Assembly (NCBI GenBank): GCA_052387095.1
Contig: JBQTJN010000003.1
Coordinates: forward strand, 1-9,615
Reading direction: 5' to 3'
Length of the DNA stretch: 9,615 nt
Source: JBQTJN01 sp052387095
GTDB lineage: Bacteria; Pseudomonadota; Alphaproteobacteria; Micavibrionales; Micavibrionaceae
Shown here: piece after piece, positions 1-5,841 of the stretch
Numbering within the stretch: the stretch's first letter is position 1
How the letters are laid out: the number at the start of each line of letters is the position of its first letter
The notes under the pieces: generated by a model
Told to the model about the DNA's origin: nothing
Seen by the model: the letters and a program-made list of their open reading frames with translations, nothing else
Database searches by the model: none
Translations under genes and position numbers: made by a program

Positions 1-199
1 TGACATTATTGTTTTTTAGATTCTGAGCGATTGAAAAAAGCGACGATCCGCGCGGAATTTCGATCGTAGCCGTTTCCGGAAGCGGCCCCGGCGCATGGAA
101 TTGTTTTGACATCAGCCAGAAACCAAGCGCGATGAGGAGGACAGTCAGGGTCAGGGAATAGAGCAGGCCGCCAAAAATAATTTTCGCAGGCGCCTTCAT
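1..199 (-). CDS. mltG: Endolytic murein transglycosylase MltG, N-terminal part (runs off window)
   Basis: Only the first 66 codons are present; the gene continues past the window's left edge. The ATG (199-197) shares a base with the fabF stop codon (TGATG), so translation is probably coupled. The protein starts MKAPAKIIFGGLLYS, followed by a hydrophobic stretch (about residues 7-29) that fits a single membrane anchor. It then reads ATIEIPRGSSLFSIAQNL followed by KNNNV, the characteristic start of the LysM-like domain of the MltG/YceG family (usual form: a Val/Ile-Ile-Pro-x-Gly segment, then an Asn-Asn-x-Ile/Val). Family knowledge: MltG cleaves nascent glycan strands in the inner membrane and is thought to terminate glycan elongation. 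The acpP-fabF-mltG order is common in Alphaproteobacteria and supports the call. The catalytic Glu region lies outside the window. A different 69-aa frame over the same bases is a shadow. Confidence 0.88.
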   Translation of the reverse strand, partial: MKAPAKIIFGGLLYSLTLTVLLIALGFWLMSKQFHAPGPLPETATIEIPRGSSLFSIAQNLKNNNV

Positions 200-1470
200 C
201 AGATCGCGCGCACAATCAGGCTGGCATTGGTGCCGCCGAAGCCGAAGGAATTGGAGAGAACGGTCTTGATTTTCTTTTGCTGCGCGACCTTGGGCACAAG
301 ATCGATGCCTTTACAGGCTTCCGACACGTTCTCAAGATTAAGTGTTGGCGGCATAATACCGGTCTCAAGCGCCTTGAGGGAATAAATAGCCTCAACCGCC
401 CCCGCCGCGCCGAGCAGGTGTCCAATGGCAGATTTGGTCGAGGACATCGAAACCTTGTGAAGAGAATTCGCAAACATGCGCTTCACCGCGCCGCATTCGA
501 TCCCGTCACCAACCGGCGTCGATGTGCCATGCGCATTAATATAATCCACTTCTTCGGGGTTGATTCCAGCGCGCTTCAACGCCGCCTGCATGGCGCGGAA
601 CCCGCCATTGCCGTCTTCGGATGGGGACGTGATGTGATACGCATCACCCGACAGACCGTAGCCAATCACTTCGCCGTAAATTTTCGCGCCGCGCTTTTTC
701 GCATGCTCGTACTCTTCCAACACGACAATGCCTGCGCCCTCGGCAATCACGAACCCGTCGCGCCCCTCGTCAAACGGGCGGGATCCTTCGCTTGGCCGAT
801 CGTTATAAGATGTAGAGAGCGCCCGCGCCGCGGCAAAACCCGCCACGCCCAAACGGCACACGGCAGCTTCCGCGCCGCCCGCGATCATGACATCGGCATC
901 ATCGAACGCGATCAGGCGCGCCGCATCACCAATCGCGTGCGTACCGGTGGCGCAGGCCGTGACGACCGAATGATTAGGCCCCCGATAACCATAGCGGATA
1001 GAAACGAGTCCGGACGCCAGGTTGATCAATTGCGCCGGAACGGTGAAGGGTGACAATCTGCGCGGTCCGCGCTCTTTCAAAGTGATGGAAGCTTCGTATG
1101 TTGTAATGAGTCCGCCGATGCCCGAACCGATCAGTACGCCGGTGCGGTTCAGCTCTTCTTCATCCGTGGTTTCCCAGCCTGCATCCTTAACCGCTTCCAC
1201 CGTCGCCGCCATCGCGTAAGTGATAAATGTGTCGGTCTTGCGAACCTCTTTCGGCTCCATGAACAAATTAATGTTGAACGCGCCATTCTTGGGCGCCGGA
1301 TCGTCGGTGAGGGGGATAACCCCTGCAATATGTGATGAAATATCAGTGAGATCGAAATGCTCGATTTTGCGGATGCCGCTTTTGCCGGCGGTAATTTCCG
1401 CCCAGTTGTGCGCCACGCCCTGACCGAGCGGGCTCACTATACCCATACCTGTAACGACGACGCGCCTCAT
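199..1470 (-). CDS. fabF: 3-oxoacyl-[acyl-carrier-protein] synthase II (KAS II)
   Basis: This 423-aa protein is a full-length condensing enzyme of type II fatty-acid synthesis; it condenses malonyl-ACP with acyl-ACP in the cytoplasm. It begins MRRVVVTGMGIVSPLG, the usual FabF start. The thiolase-fold Cys-His-His triad is complete: Cys173 in the TACATGTHA segment, His314 in NAHGTSTPVGD, and His351 in KSAIGHLLGAAGA. The C-terminal glycine-rich NSFGFGGTNAS motif is at about 407-417. Length matches the family (about 410-425 aa). It lies 81 bp downstream of acpP, with an intrinsic terminator between them, so its dose relative to acpP is probably lowered by partial termination. The stop codon overlaps the mltG start. 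FabB is an alternative label for this fold, but neighbourhood and length favour FabF. Confidence 0.97.
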   Translation of the reverse strand: MRRVVVTGMGIVSPLGQGVAHNWAEITAGKSGIRKIEHFDLTDISSHIAGVIPLTDDPAPKNGAFNINLFMEPKEVRKTDTFITYAMAATVEAVKDAGWETTDEEELNRTGVLIGSGIGGLITTYEASITLKERGPRRLSPFTVPAQLINLASGLVSIRYGYRGPNHSVVTACATGTHAIGDAARLIAFDDADVMIAGGAEAAVCRLGVAGFAAARALSTSYNDRPSEGSRPFDEGRDGFVIAEGAGIVVLEEYEHAKKRGAKIYGEVIGYGLSGDAYHITSPSEDGNGGFRAMQAALKRAGINPEEVDYINAHGTSTPVGDGIECGAVKRMFANSLHKVSMSSTKSAIGHLLGAAGAVEAIYSLKALETGIMPPTLNLENVSEACKGIDLVPKVAQQKKIKTVLSNSFGFGGTNASLIVRAI

Positions 1471-1500
1471 GCCAAGAAATCTATATCGGAAGGGCCCATA

Positions 1501-1538
1501 AAAAAAGCCCCTTATTTAAGTCAATAAGGGGCTTTTTG
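1501..1538 (-). terminator. Intrinsic terminator/attenuator between acpP and fabF
   Basis: A 15-bp perfect inverted repeat, AAAAAGCCCCTTATT (1502-1516) and its complement (1523-1537), is separated by a 6-base loop. Read on the minus strand, the GC-rich stem is followed by a run of U residues (the A run at 1501-1506), a textbook Rho-independent terminator. The flanking A and T runs are symmetrical, so it could also work on the plus strand. It sits 14 bp past the acpP stop and before fabF. Because fabF has no other obvious promoter in the short gap, partial readthrough is the simple model: abundant acpP mRNA and less fabF-mltG mRNA. Confidence 0.85.
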
Positions 1539-1551
1539 TTAAATTCTCGTA

Positions 1552-1791
1552 TTAAGCAGCAGAGTTCTGCTTGATGAAATTTATGGCATCGCCAACTGTC
1601 TGGATTTTTTCAGCGGCATCATCGGGAATTTCAACGCTGAATTCTTCCTCGAAGGCCATAACCAGTTCGACCGTGTCCAACGAGTCTGCGCCGAGATCGT
1701 CGATAAAGCTCGCATTCTCTGAAACTTTGCCAGCGTCCACACCGAGATGCTCGACAACAATTTTCTTCACGCGTTCTGCAATGTCACTCAT
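1552..1791 (-). CDS. acpP: Acyl carrier protein
   Basis: This 79-aa acidic protein carries the growing acyl chain on a 4'-phosphopantetheine arm in fatty-acid synthesis. The attachment site is Ser37 within DDLGADSLDTVELVM (residues 31-45), the canonical Asp-Ser-Leu motif at the start of helix II. Helix III with FSVEIPDDAAEKIQTVGDA (about 51-69) is also typical. Length equals the family's usual 77-80 aa. The start is the ATG at 1791-1789; a modest purine-rich stretch (AGGGTAAAG) precedes it. Upstream on the same strand, 113 bp away, is a HAD phosphatase rather than the usual fabG; downstream are the terminator and then fabF. High expression is expected for this gene, and a candidate promoter is annotated upstream. 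Confidence 0.98.
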   Translation of the reverse strand: MSDIAERVKKIVVEHLGVDAGKVSENASFIDDLGADSLDTVELVMAFEEEFSVEIPDDAAEKIQTVGDAINFIKQNSAA

Positions 1792-1835
1792 CGTATCTTT
1801 ACCCTATGTTGTTAATTCTTGGTACGAAGTTCAGA

Positions 1836-1863
1836 ACTGTAACGATCCTGTTTCCCTTTGCAA
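1836..1863 (-). promoter_or_regulatory. Candidate sigma70-type promoter for acpP
   Basis: On the minus strand, TTGCAA (1863-1858) and TACAGT (1841-1836) are separated by 16 bp. They lie in the 113-bp gap between the HAD gene stop and the acpP start, giving a leader of about 40 nt. Each hexamer matches the sigma70 consensus at 4 of 6 positions, so this is only a candidate. The need for high acpP expression and the sizeable gap favour a promoter here. Confidence 0.35.
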
Positions 1864-1904
1864 GTCATTTTATTTTATTGGCATAATCTGTTGAATCCAC
1901 ACGC

Positions 1905-2594
1905 CTATTTGCCGAAAAATAATTTCCGGATGTCTGTATGCGAGTCATATATATAACTGGCTCCTGCCTGCTGCAAAGCCTTCGTGTAATACGTTTTATC
2001 TTTATGCGAACCGGTGAAACCCAGCGTCGTCATTTTTGCCGATGCGCCTGCCGTGACGCCCGGAATGGAATCTTCGATCACAAGACAACGCGCCGGCTCC
2101 ACGCCCATATTTTTTGCTGCAAAAAGAAAAAGATCAGGCGCGGGTTTTGCGTGTGGAACCTGCACCCCGGTGAAAACATGGGACGGCGGAAAATACGGCA
2201 GCAGCTCGCCGCGCTCAAGGGAATCCAGCACATTCTCTCTCTGCCCGTTGGATCCGACACAGATTTTCACATGCTGCGCGGCGGTTTTCACAAGCTCCTG
2301 CGCGCCGTCGATTGTTTTAAAAAGTGTAAGCGTCAGTTCGCGTGCCCGCGCGGCATAGCGCTCGCCCATCGTGTCCGGGAAAATTTTCCCGGTCTCGGCG
2401 GTGATTTTTTCGAGAATGGCCCCCATGCGCTGGCCGGTGAAATGACGCTCGGCATAATCGGCGCCGTAGGCCGGCAAATCTTCCTCGGTCAGGACTTCCT
2501 GCAAGGCCAGATTGTTAAGATATTCCGTATCGACCAGCGTCCCATCGCAGTCAAAAATGATCAGATCGAACTTATCCTTGAAATTTTCAAACAT
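1905..2594 (-). CDS. HAD superfamily (subfamily IA) phosphatase, beta-phosphoglucomutase/phosphoglycolate phosphatase-like
   Basis: This 229-aa cytosolic protein has all four HAD motifs. Motif I is FDCDGTLVDTE with nucleophile Asp15 and general acid Asp17. Motif II is CVGSNG with Ser115. Motif III is Lys150 in HAKPAPDLFLFA. Motif IV is VIEDSIPGVTAG with Glu174 and Asp175. Residues about 20-95 form a helical C1 cap, which places it in subfamily IA near beta-phosphoglucomutase, 2-deoxyglucose-6-phosphate phosphatase and phosphoglycolate phosphatase. The substrate cannot be told from sequence; it should be a small phosphorylated sugar or acid. It occupies the place upstream of acpP where fabG usually lies, but the 113-bp gap suggests a separate transcription unit. 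It is divergent from gcvT. No strong Shine-Dalgarno precedes its ATG at 2594. Confidence 0.9.
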   Translation of the reverse strand: MFENFKDKFDLIIFDCDGTLVDTEYLNNLALQEVLTEEDLPAYGADYAERHFTGQRMGAILEKITAETGKIFPDTMGERYAARARELTLTLFKTIDGAQELVKTAAQHVKICVGSNGQRENVLDSLERGELLPYFPPSHVFTGVQVPHAKPAPDLFLFAAKNMGVEPARCLVIEDSIPGVTAGASAKMTTLGFTGSHKDKTYYTKALQQAGASYIYDSHTDIRKLFFGK

Positions 2595-2666
2595 CGGGGC
2601 CGGGCTCTGGACTCTGGGGGTGTGTTTGATACTCTAATAACCGATTCACAGCAAACAGGCTAATCA
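2595..2666. promoter_or_regulatory. Divergent intergenic region between HAD phosphatase and gcvT
   Basis: These 72 bp must hold the start signals of both divergent genes. On the minus strand, TTGCTG (2654-2649) and TATCAA (2631-2626) are 17 bp apart, a plausible but imperfect promoter for the phosphatase gene. On the plus strand there is an AT-rich patch (TACTCTAATAA, 2630-2640) but no convincing -35/-10 pair for gcvT; its ribosome binding site is weak (an AGG about 7 bases before the ATG). The region is too short for a tandem glycine riboswitch and shows none of that motif's conserved blocks. Confidence 0.35.
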
Positions 2667-3776
2667 ATGCTTCTAAAAACCCCGCTTCATGAGGCGCATG
2701 GTGCTTTAGGCGCCAAAATGAGCGAATTCGCAGGCTACGACATGCCGCTTTACTACAAAGACGGCGTTATGGCAGAGCATGAATGGGTCCGAAAGGCGGC
2801 GGGTCTGTTTGACGTCTCGCATATGGGACAGGTGACAATTGAAGGCTCCGGCACGGCGGAATTCTTCGAAAAAATCACGCCCTCCGCCTTCAAAAATAAA
2901 AAGCACGGCCGTGCGCAATATACGGTTCTTACGAACGGCGAGGGCGGTATCGTCGATGATCTGATCGTCACGCGCCTGGCCGACGATAAATTCTTCGCCG
3001 TGCTGAATGCCGGATGCAAGGACAAGGATATCGACTGGATCAAAAAACATCTCACCCCAGACCTCAAATTCACCTATATCAGGGATCACGCGCTTGTCGC
3101 GATTCAGGGCCCGTCATCGGAAAAGGTTTTGAAAACCGTACTCGGCGTGGATACGGGCCCAATAGGCTACATGACATTGCAGGATTTCACCTTAAAAGAC
3201 GGCACAAAGATCGTAGTCAGTCGTCTCGGCTATACCGGCGAGGATGGATTTGAAATCTCGATTCCTGAAAAGAAAGCCGCAGAGATCTGGAATGAATTGC
3301 TCGAACATGCCGATGTAAAACCCATCGGCCTCGCCGCACGCGACTCGCTGCGGCTTGAGATGGGTTATTGCCTCTATGGCCACGATATCGGCGAGGAAAC
3401 ATCGCCGGTCGAAGCGGACATCGCCTGGATCATCCGCAAGGACAACCACACTTTCATCGGTGCTGGCCGCGTGGTCGGGGAGCTGGAAAAGGGCGCCTCG
3501 CGCAAGCGCGTCGGTATTAAACTTTTGGACAAGGGCGTCGCCCGCGAAGGCGCGGAAATCAGAAATCAGCAGGATGAAATTGTAGGCATGCTCACCAGCG
3601 GCGGTTTCTCACCGTCCTTAAAAGAATCCATCGGCCAGGGTTACATCTCGGCCGCCCTTGCGCGGGCCGGCGAGAAAATTTTTGTAAATGTGCGGGGGCG
3701 CAATATCGCGGCCGAAGTGGCCCGCCTCCCCTTCATCCCGGCTAAAACCAAAAGGGCGGCCAAACAGGCTGCCTGA
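2667..3776 (+). CDS. gcvT: Glycine cleavage system T-protein (aminomethyltransferase)
   Basis: This 369-aa protein transfers the one-carbon unit from aminomethyl-lipoyl GcvH to tetrahydrofolate, releasing ammonia and methylene-tetrahydrofolate. It starts MLLKTPLHEAHGALGAKM and has the early FDVSHMGQ motif (48-55). The GGIVDDLIV segment (93-101) contains the likely catalytic Asp97, equivalent to Asp101 of E. coli GcvT. Further family landmarks are RLGYTGEDGFEIS (about 186-198) and GLAARDSLRLE (about 221-231). A C-terminal beta-barrel domain with VGMLTSGGFSPSLKESIGQG follows. Length matches the family (about 365 aa). It opens the gcv cluster and is followed after 15 bp by gcvH, with which it is surely co-transcribed. 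Confidence 0.97.
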   Translation: MLLKTPLHEAHGALGAKMSEFAGYDMPLYYKDGVMAEHEWVRKAAGLFDVSHMGQVTIEGSGTAEFFEKITPSAFKNKKHGRAQYTVLTNGEGGIVDDLIVTRLADDKFFAVLNAGCKDKDIDWIKKHLTPDLKFTYIRDHALVAIQGPSSEKVLKTVLGVDTGPIGYMTLQDFTLKDGTKIVVSRLGYTGEDGFEISIPEKKAAEIWNELLEHADVKPIGLAARDSLRLEMGYCLYGHDIGEETSPVEADIAWIIRKDNHTFIGAGRVVGELEKGASRKRVGIKLLDKGVAREGAEIRNQQDEIVGMLTSGGFSPSLKESIGQGYISAALARAGEKIFVNVRGRNIAAEVARLPFIPAKTKRAAKQAA

Positions 3777-3791
3777 CGAAAGGAACGAAAC

Positions 3792-4166
3792 ATGGGAAAT
3801 CTGAAATACACCAACGATCATGAATGTGTGCACGTGGACGGCGATGTCGCCTGGGTCGGCATTACCAAATACGCGCAGGAGGCACTCGGCGATCTCGTCT
3901 ATGTCGAACTCCCCGAAGTCGGCAGGAAAGTTAAAAAGGGCGAATATTTCGCCGTCGTTGAATCCGTCAAGACCGCCGCCGAAGTGTATTCGCCGGTTGA
4001 CGGTGAAGTGATCGGGGTCAATGCCGGCATGCCGGACAATCTCGACATGATCACCGCCCCCGTCGCGGGAGACGGCTGGATCGCCAAGATTAAAATGTCT
4101 GATCCGTCGCAACTGGCCGGATTGATGGATGAGGCGTCGTATAAGACTTATTTGGCAAGTTTATAA
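3792..4166 (+). CDS. gcvH: Glycine cleavage system H-protein
   Basis: This 124-aa lipoyl carrier shuttles the aminomethyl group between the P, T and L proteins. The lipoylation site is Lys60 in VVESVKTAAEVYSPVDGEV (55-73), with the family's Glu-Ser-Val-Lys motif intact. The N-terminal NLKYTNDHECV and the ITKYAQEALGDLVYVELPEVG stretch (about 24-44) are also typical. Length is normal (120-130 aa). A good ribosome binding site (GAAAGGAA) precedes the ATG. It lies 15 bp after gcvT, and 86 bp separate it from gcvPA because a palindromic repeat sits between them. Confidence 0.98.
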   Translation: MGNLKYTNDHECVHVDGDVAWVGITKYAQEALGDLVYVELPEVGRKVKKGEYFAVVESVKTAAEVYSPVDGEVIGVNAGMPDNLDMITAPVAGDGWIAKIKMSDPSQLAGLMDEASYKTYLASL

Positions 4167-4174
4167 TTTTAAGT

Positions 4175-4239
4175 GTCATCCCCGCGAAGGCGGGGATCCG
4201 GCAACAAAAAGACCAGACCCTCGCCTTCACGGGGGTGAC
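4175..4239. repeat. Palindromic intergenic repeat (REP-like hairpin element)
   Basis: Two arms face each other: GTCATCCCCGCGAAGGCGGG (from 4175, running on to 4198) and its near-complement ending GCCTTCACGGGGGTGAC at 4239, with a short A-rich loop. The arms pair over about 24 bases with four differences or wobbles. This sequence style (GTCA-CCCCGCGAAGGCGGGG-ATCC) belongs to short dispersed palindromes common in alphaproteobacterial genomes. The element fills most of the gcvH-gcvPA gap, and its outer end abuts the gcvPA ribosome binding site (4241-4245). In the mRNA it would fold into a strong hairpin, which may protect the gcvT-gcvH message or reduce readthrough into gcvPA. Only one copy is in the window. 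Confidence 0.8.
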
Positions 4240-4252
4240 AAAGGAAAAAAAG

Positions 4253-5536
4253 ATGCGTTATTTACCTTTAACCAAAAAATCCCGCGAAGAGATGCTTCAA
4301 TCCATCGGTGCACCGAATGTCGATGCGCTCTTTAAACACGTCCCGAAAGCCGCCTTCATCAAGGGCAAGGCCAATCTGCCGGACCATCGCGGCGAACTTG
4401 AGGTGGAGCGTCTCATGGGGGCAATGGCGAGTCAGAACCATGCTGCGCCGGACGGGCCGTTCTTTCTTGGCGCCGGCACCTATTACCACCACATCCCGGC
4501 CGGCGTCGACATGATCATCCAGCGCAGTGAATTCCTGACCGCCTACACCCCGTATCAGCCGGAAATCGCGCAGGGCACCCTGCAGGCCATTTATGAGTAT
4601 CAAAGCTTCATCGCACTCCTCACCGGGCAGGATATTGCCAACGCCTCGATGTATGATGGCGCGACCGCATGCGCCGAGGCTGCGCTCATGGCTATGCGGA
4701 TTACGAAACGGCGCAGAATAAAAGTCGGCAACGCGCTGCACCCCGATTACAAGGCCGTACTAAAAGCCTATATGTGGAACTTCGACGACGTTGAATTTGC
4801 TGACGGAAAACCGGACTCCGATACGGCCTGTATTATTATCCAGTCTCCCGATTTTTACGGTCAGCCCCACGCCTATGATGAGTGGCGCAAAGCCTGCGAT
4901 GACACGGGCGCGCTCCTGATCGTGGTGGTCAATGAGATTCTATCTCTGGGGCTGCTCCCTGCACCGTCGAGCGCCGATATTGTCTGCGGCGAGGCGCAGA
5001 GCGTCGGCCTGCCCATGAGCTATGGCGGACCGCATCTCGGCTTCTTCGCAACCCGCGAAAAATATCTGCGCCAGATGCCGGGCCGTCTCTGCGGCATGAC
5101 CGAGGATGCGGACGGTAAGCGCGGCTTCGTCCTGACCCTCTCGACCCGCGAGCAGCATATCCGCCGCGAAAAGGCGACCTCCAATATCTGCACGAACCAG
5201 GGTCTCTGTGCTTTGGCCTTTACTGTTCACATGGCGCTTTTAGGTGAGGACGGGTTCAGGACCCTTGCAAAACTGAATCATGAAGCAGCCATCCGCACCG
5301 CTGACGCGCTGACCAAGGTCAAAGGCGTCGAACTGGTCACGAAAAATTTCTTTAACGAATTCACGGTCAAGCTAAGCAAGGATTCAAAAGATGCCGTCTC
5401 GATCCTGGCGAATGAAGGGATTATCGCGGGCTACCCGCTGGAAAAGAACCAGCTGCTGGTTGCGGCCACGGAAATGACGACCGACGCAGACATCCGCGTT
5501 TTCGCGGATGCGTTGTCGGATTTCCTCAATTCGTGA
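4253..5536 (+). CDS. gcvPA: Glycine dehydrogenase (decarboxylating) subunit 1
   Basis: This 427-aa protein is the N-terminal half of the split glycine cleavage P-protein. With GcvPB it forms the PLP enzyme that decarboxylates glycine onto lipoyl-GcvH. It starts MRYLPLTKKSREEMLQSIG. Family landmarks include FLGAGTYYHHIPAGVD (about 80-95), TAYTPYQPEIAQGTLQAIYE (about 103-122), the SYGGPHLGFFATR segment (about 255-267) and RREKATSNICTNQ (about 307-319). As expected for this subunit it lacks the PLP lysine. The start chosen is the ATG at 4253, with AAGGA (4241-4245) seven bases upstream; an in-frame GTG at 4235 would add six residues but lies inside the palindromic repeat. Next comes a 305-bp gap before gcvPB, unusual for this operon. 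Confidence 0.96.
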   Translation: MRYLPLTKKSREEMLQSIGAPNVDALFKHVPKAAFIKGKANLPDHRGELEVERLMGAMASQNHAAPDGPFFLGAGTYYHHIPAGVDMIIQRSEFLTAYTPYQPEIAQGTLQAIYEYQSFIALLTGQDIANASMYDGATACAEAALMAMRITKRRRIKVGNALHPDYKAVLKAYMWNFDDVEFADGKPDSDTACIIIQSPDFYGQPHAYDEWRKACDDTGALLIVVVNEILSLGLLPAPSSADIVCGEAQSVGLPMSYGGPHLGFFATREKYLRQMPGRLCGMTEDADGKRGFVLTLSTREQHIRREKATSNICTNQGLCALAFTVHMALLGEDGFRTLAKLNHEAAIRTADALTKVKGVELVTKNFFNEFTVKLSKDSKDAVSILANEGIIAGYPLEKNQLLVAATEMTTDADIRVFADALSDFLNS

Positions 5537-5546
5537 TTAATTTCAC

Positions 5547-5602
5547 GAAACCCCGCCGAAAGACGGGGTCTCATGGATTAAGGCCCCGTTTTAAAAACGG
5601 GG
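5547..5602. terminator. Pair of hairpins in the convergent gap after gcvPA
   Basis: Two inverted repeats lie between the gcvPA stop (5534-5536) and the stop of the opposite-strand small gene (5603-5605). The first is GAAACCCCG (5547-5555) with CGGGGTCTC (5564-5572). The second is CCCCGTTTT (5584-5592) with AAAACGGGG (5594-5602); its ends pair as CCCCGTT/AACGGGG around a short AT loop. Neither is followed by a long U run on either strand, so they are not ideal Rho-independent terminators. Their position in a convergent gap still fits a bidirectional terminator or a 3'-end stabiliser. Confidence 0.5.
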
Positions 5603-5740
5603 TTACGAACTTGAGGACCCCAGTTCGCGCCGGACTTTGGGGCTGATATCGCCGCTGGTCTTGCCGTAATTATGGGACGCGGCCTGTTTGCTGGAACTGG
5701 TTTCGTCGGCTATGATTTTTTTATGTTTTTTACGGGTCAT
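5603..5740 (-). CDS. Small basic hydrophilic protein, 45 aa, unknown function
   Basis: An ATG-to-TAA frame of 45 codons lies on the minus strand inside the gcvPA-gcvPB gap. The protein begins MTRKKHKKIIADETSSSKQA and ends DISPKVRRELGSSSS. It is rich in Lys, Arg and Ser, has no membrane segment and is probably disordered. Support for being real: it is complete, it has protein-like low-complexity composition, it fills the gap exactly, and two hairpins follow its stop codon. Against: it is short and no clear Shine-Dalgarno precedes the ATG (pyrimidine-rich upstream). I do not recognise a family. The Lys-rich start and the DISPKVRREL tail resemble small nucleic-acid-binding proteins only in composition, so no function is assigned. 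Confidence 0.5.
   Translation of the reverse strand: MTRKKHKKIIADETSSSKQAASHNYGKTSGDISPKVRRELGSSSS
5688..5716 (+). promoter_or_regulatory. Candidate sigma70-type promoter for gcvPB
   Basis: TTGCTG (5688-5693) and TATGAT (5711-5716) are separated by exactly 17 bp on the plus strand. The -10 matches the consensus at 5 of 6 positions and the -35 at 3 of 6. It lies inside the antisense small gene and would give gcvPB its own transcript with a leader of about 120 nt. The hairpins after gcvPA make a separate promoter sensible. Confidence 0.45.
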
Positions 5741-5760
5741 TAAATGAAAACGAAAGGAGC

Positions 5761-5841
5761 CTGGAAGGGTTCCAGATAAAAAATGGAGTAACCGGAGGTC
5801 CGCAGGACCGAAGGCACGAATAGAAAAGGAAGCGAGTCATT
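5761..5841 (+). promoter_or_regulatory. Structured gcvPB leader with two short hairpins and ribosome binding site
   Basis: The leader holds CTGGAA-GGG-TTCCAG (5761-5775) and GGTCC-GCA-GGACC (5797-5809), two small perfect stem-loops. A purine-rich ribosome binding site (AAAAGGAAG, around 5824-5832) lies about 10 bases before the gcvPB ATG. The bases ACCGAAGGCACGAA (5807-5820) resemble one conserved block of the glycine riboswitch, but the other conserved blocks are absent. No regulator binding site is recognised. Confidence 0.3.

Noticed and set aside
277..1053. 258-codon open frame on the plus strand inside fabF
   Set aside because: It is opposite a complete, motif-perfect fabF and its translation has no recognisable domain; it is a GC-driven shadow frame.
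1938..2663. 241-codon plus-strand frame over the HAD gene
   Set aside because: It is antisense to a gene with all four HAD motifs; composition is odd (Arg/Cys-rich) and no family is recognised.
2595..2666. Glycine riboswitch upstream of gcvT
   Set aside because: The gap is 72 bp, shorter than even one full aptamer with expression platform, and no conserved blocks are present.
4175..4239. CRISPR repeat
   Set aside because: A single inverted pair only; no direct repeats, regular spacers or cas genes.
4235..4252. GTG start adding six residues to gcvPA
   Set aside because: The GTG lies in the palindromic repeat with no ribosome binding site at the right distance, while ATG 4253 has AAGGA seven bases upstream.
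5547..5572. Canonical Rho-independent terminator after gcvPA
   Set aside because: The stem is good but no U run follows on either strand, so it is reported only as a hairpin with possible terminator role.
5780..5841. Glycine riboswitch upstream of gcvPB
   Set aside because: Only one short block looks similar; the conserved GGAGAG and CUCAGGCAAAAGG-type parts and the tandem layout are absent.
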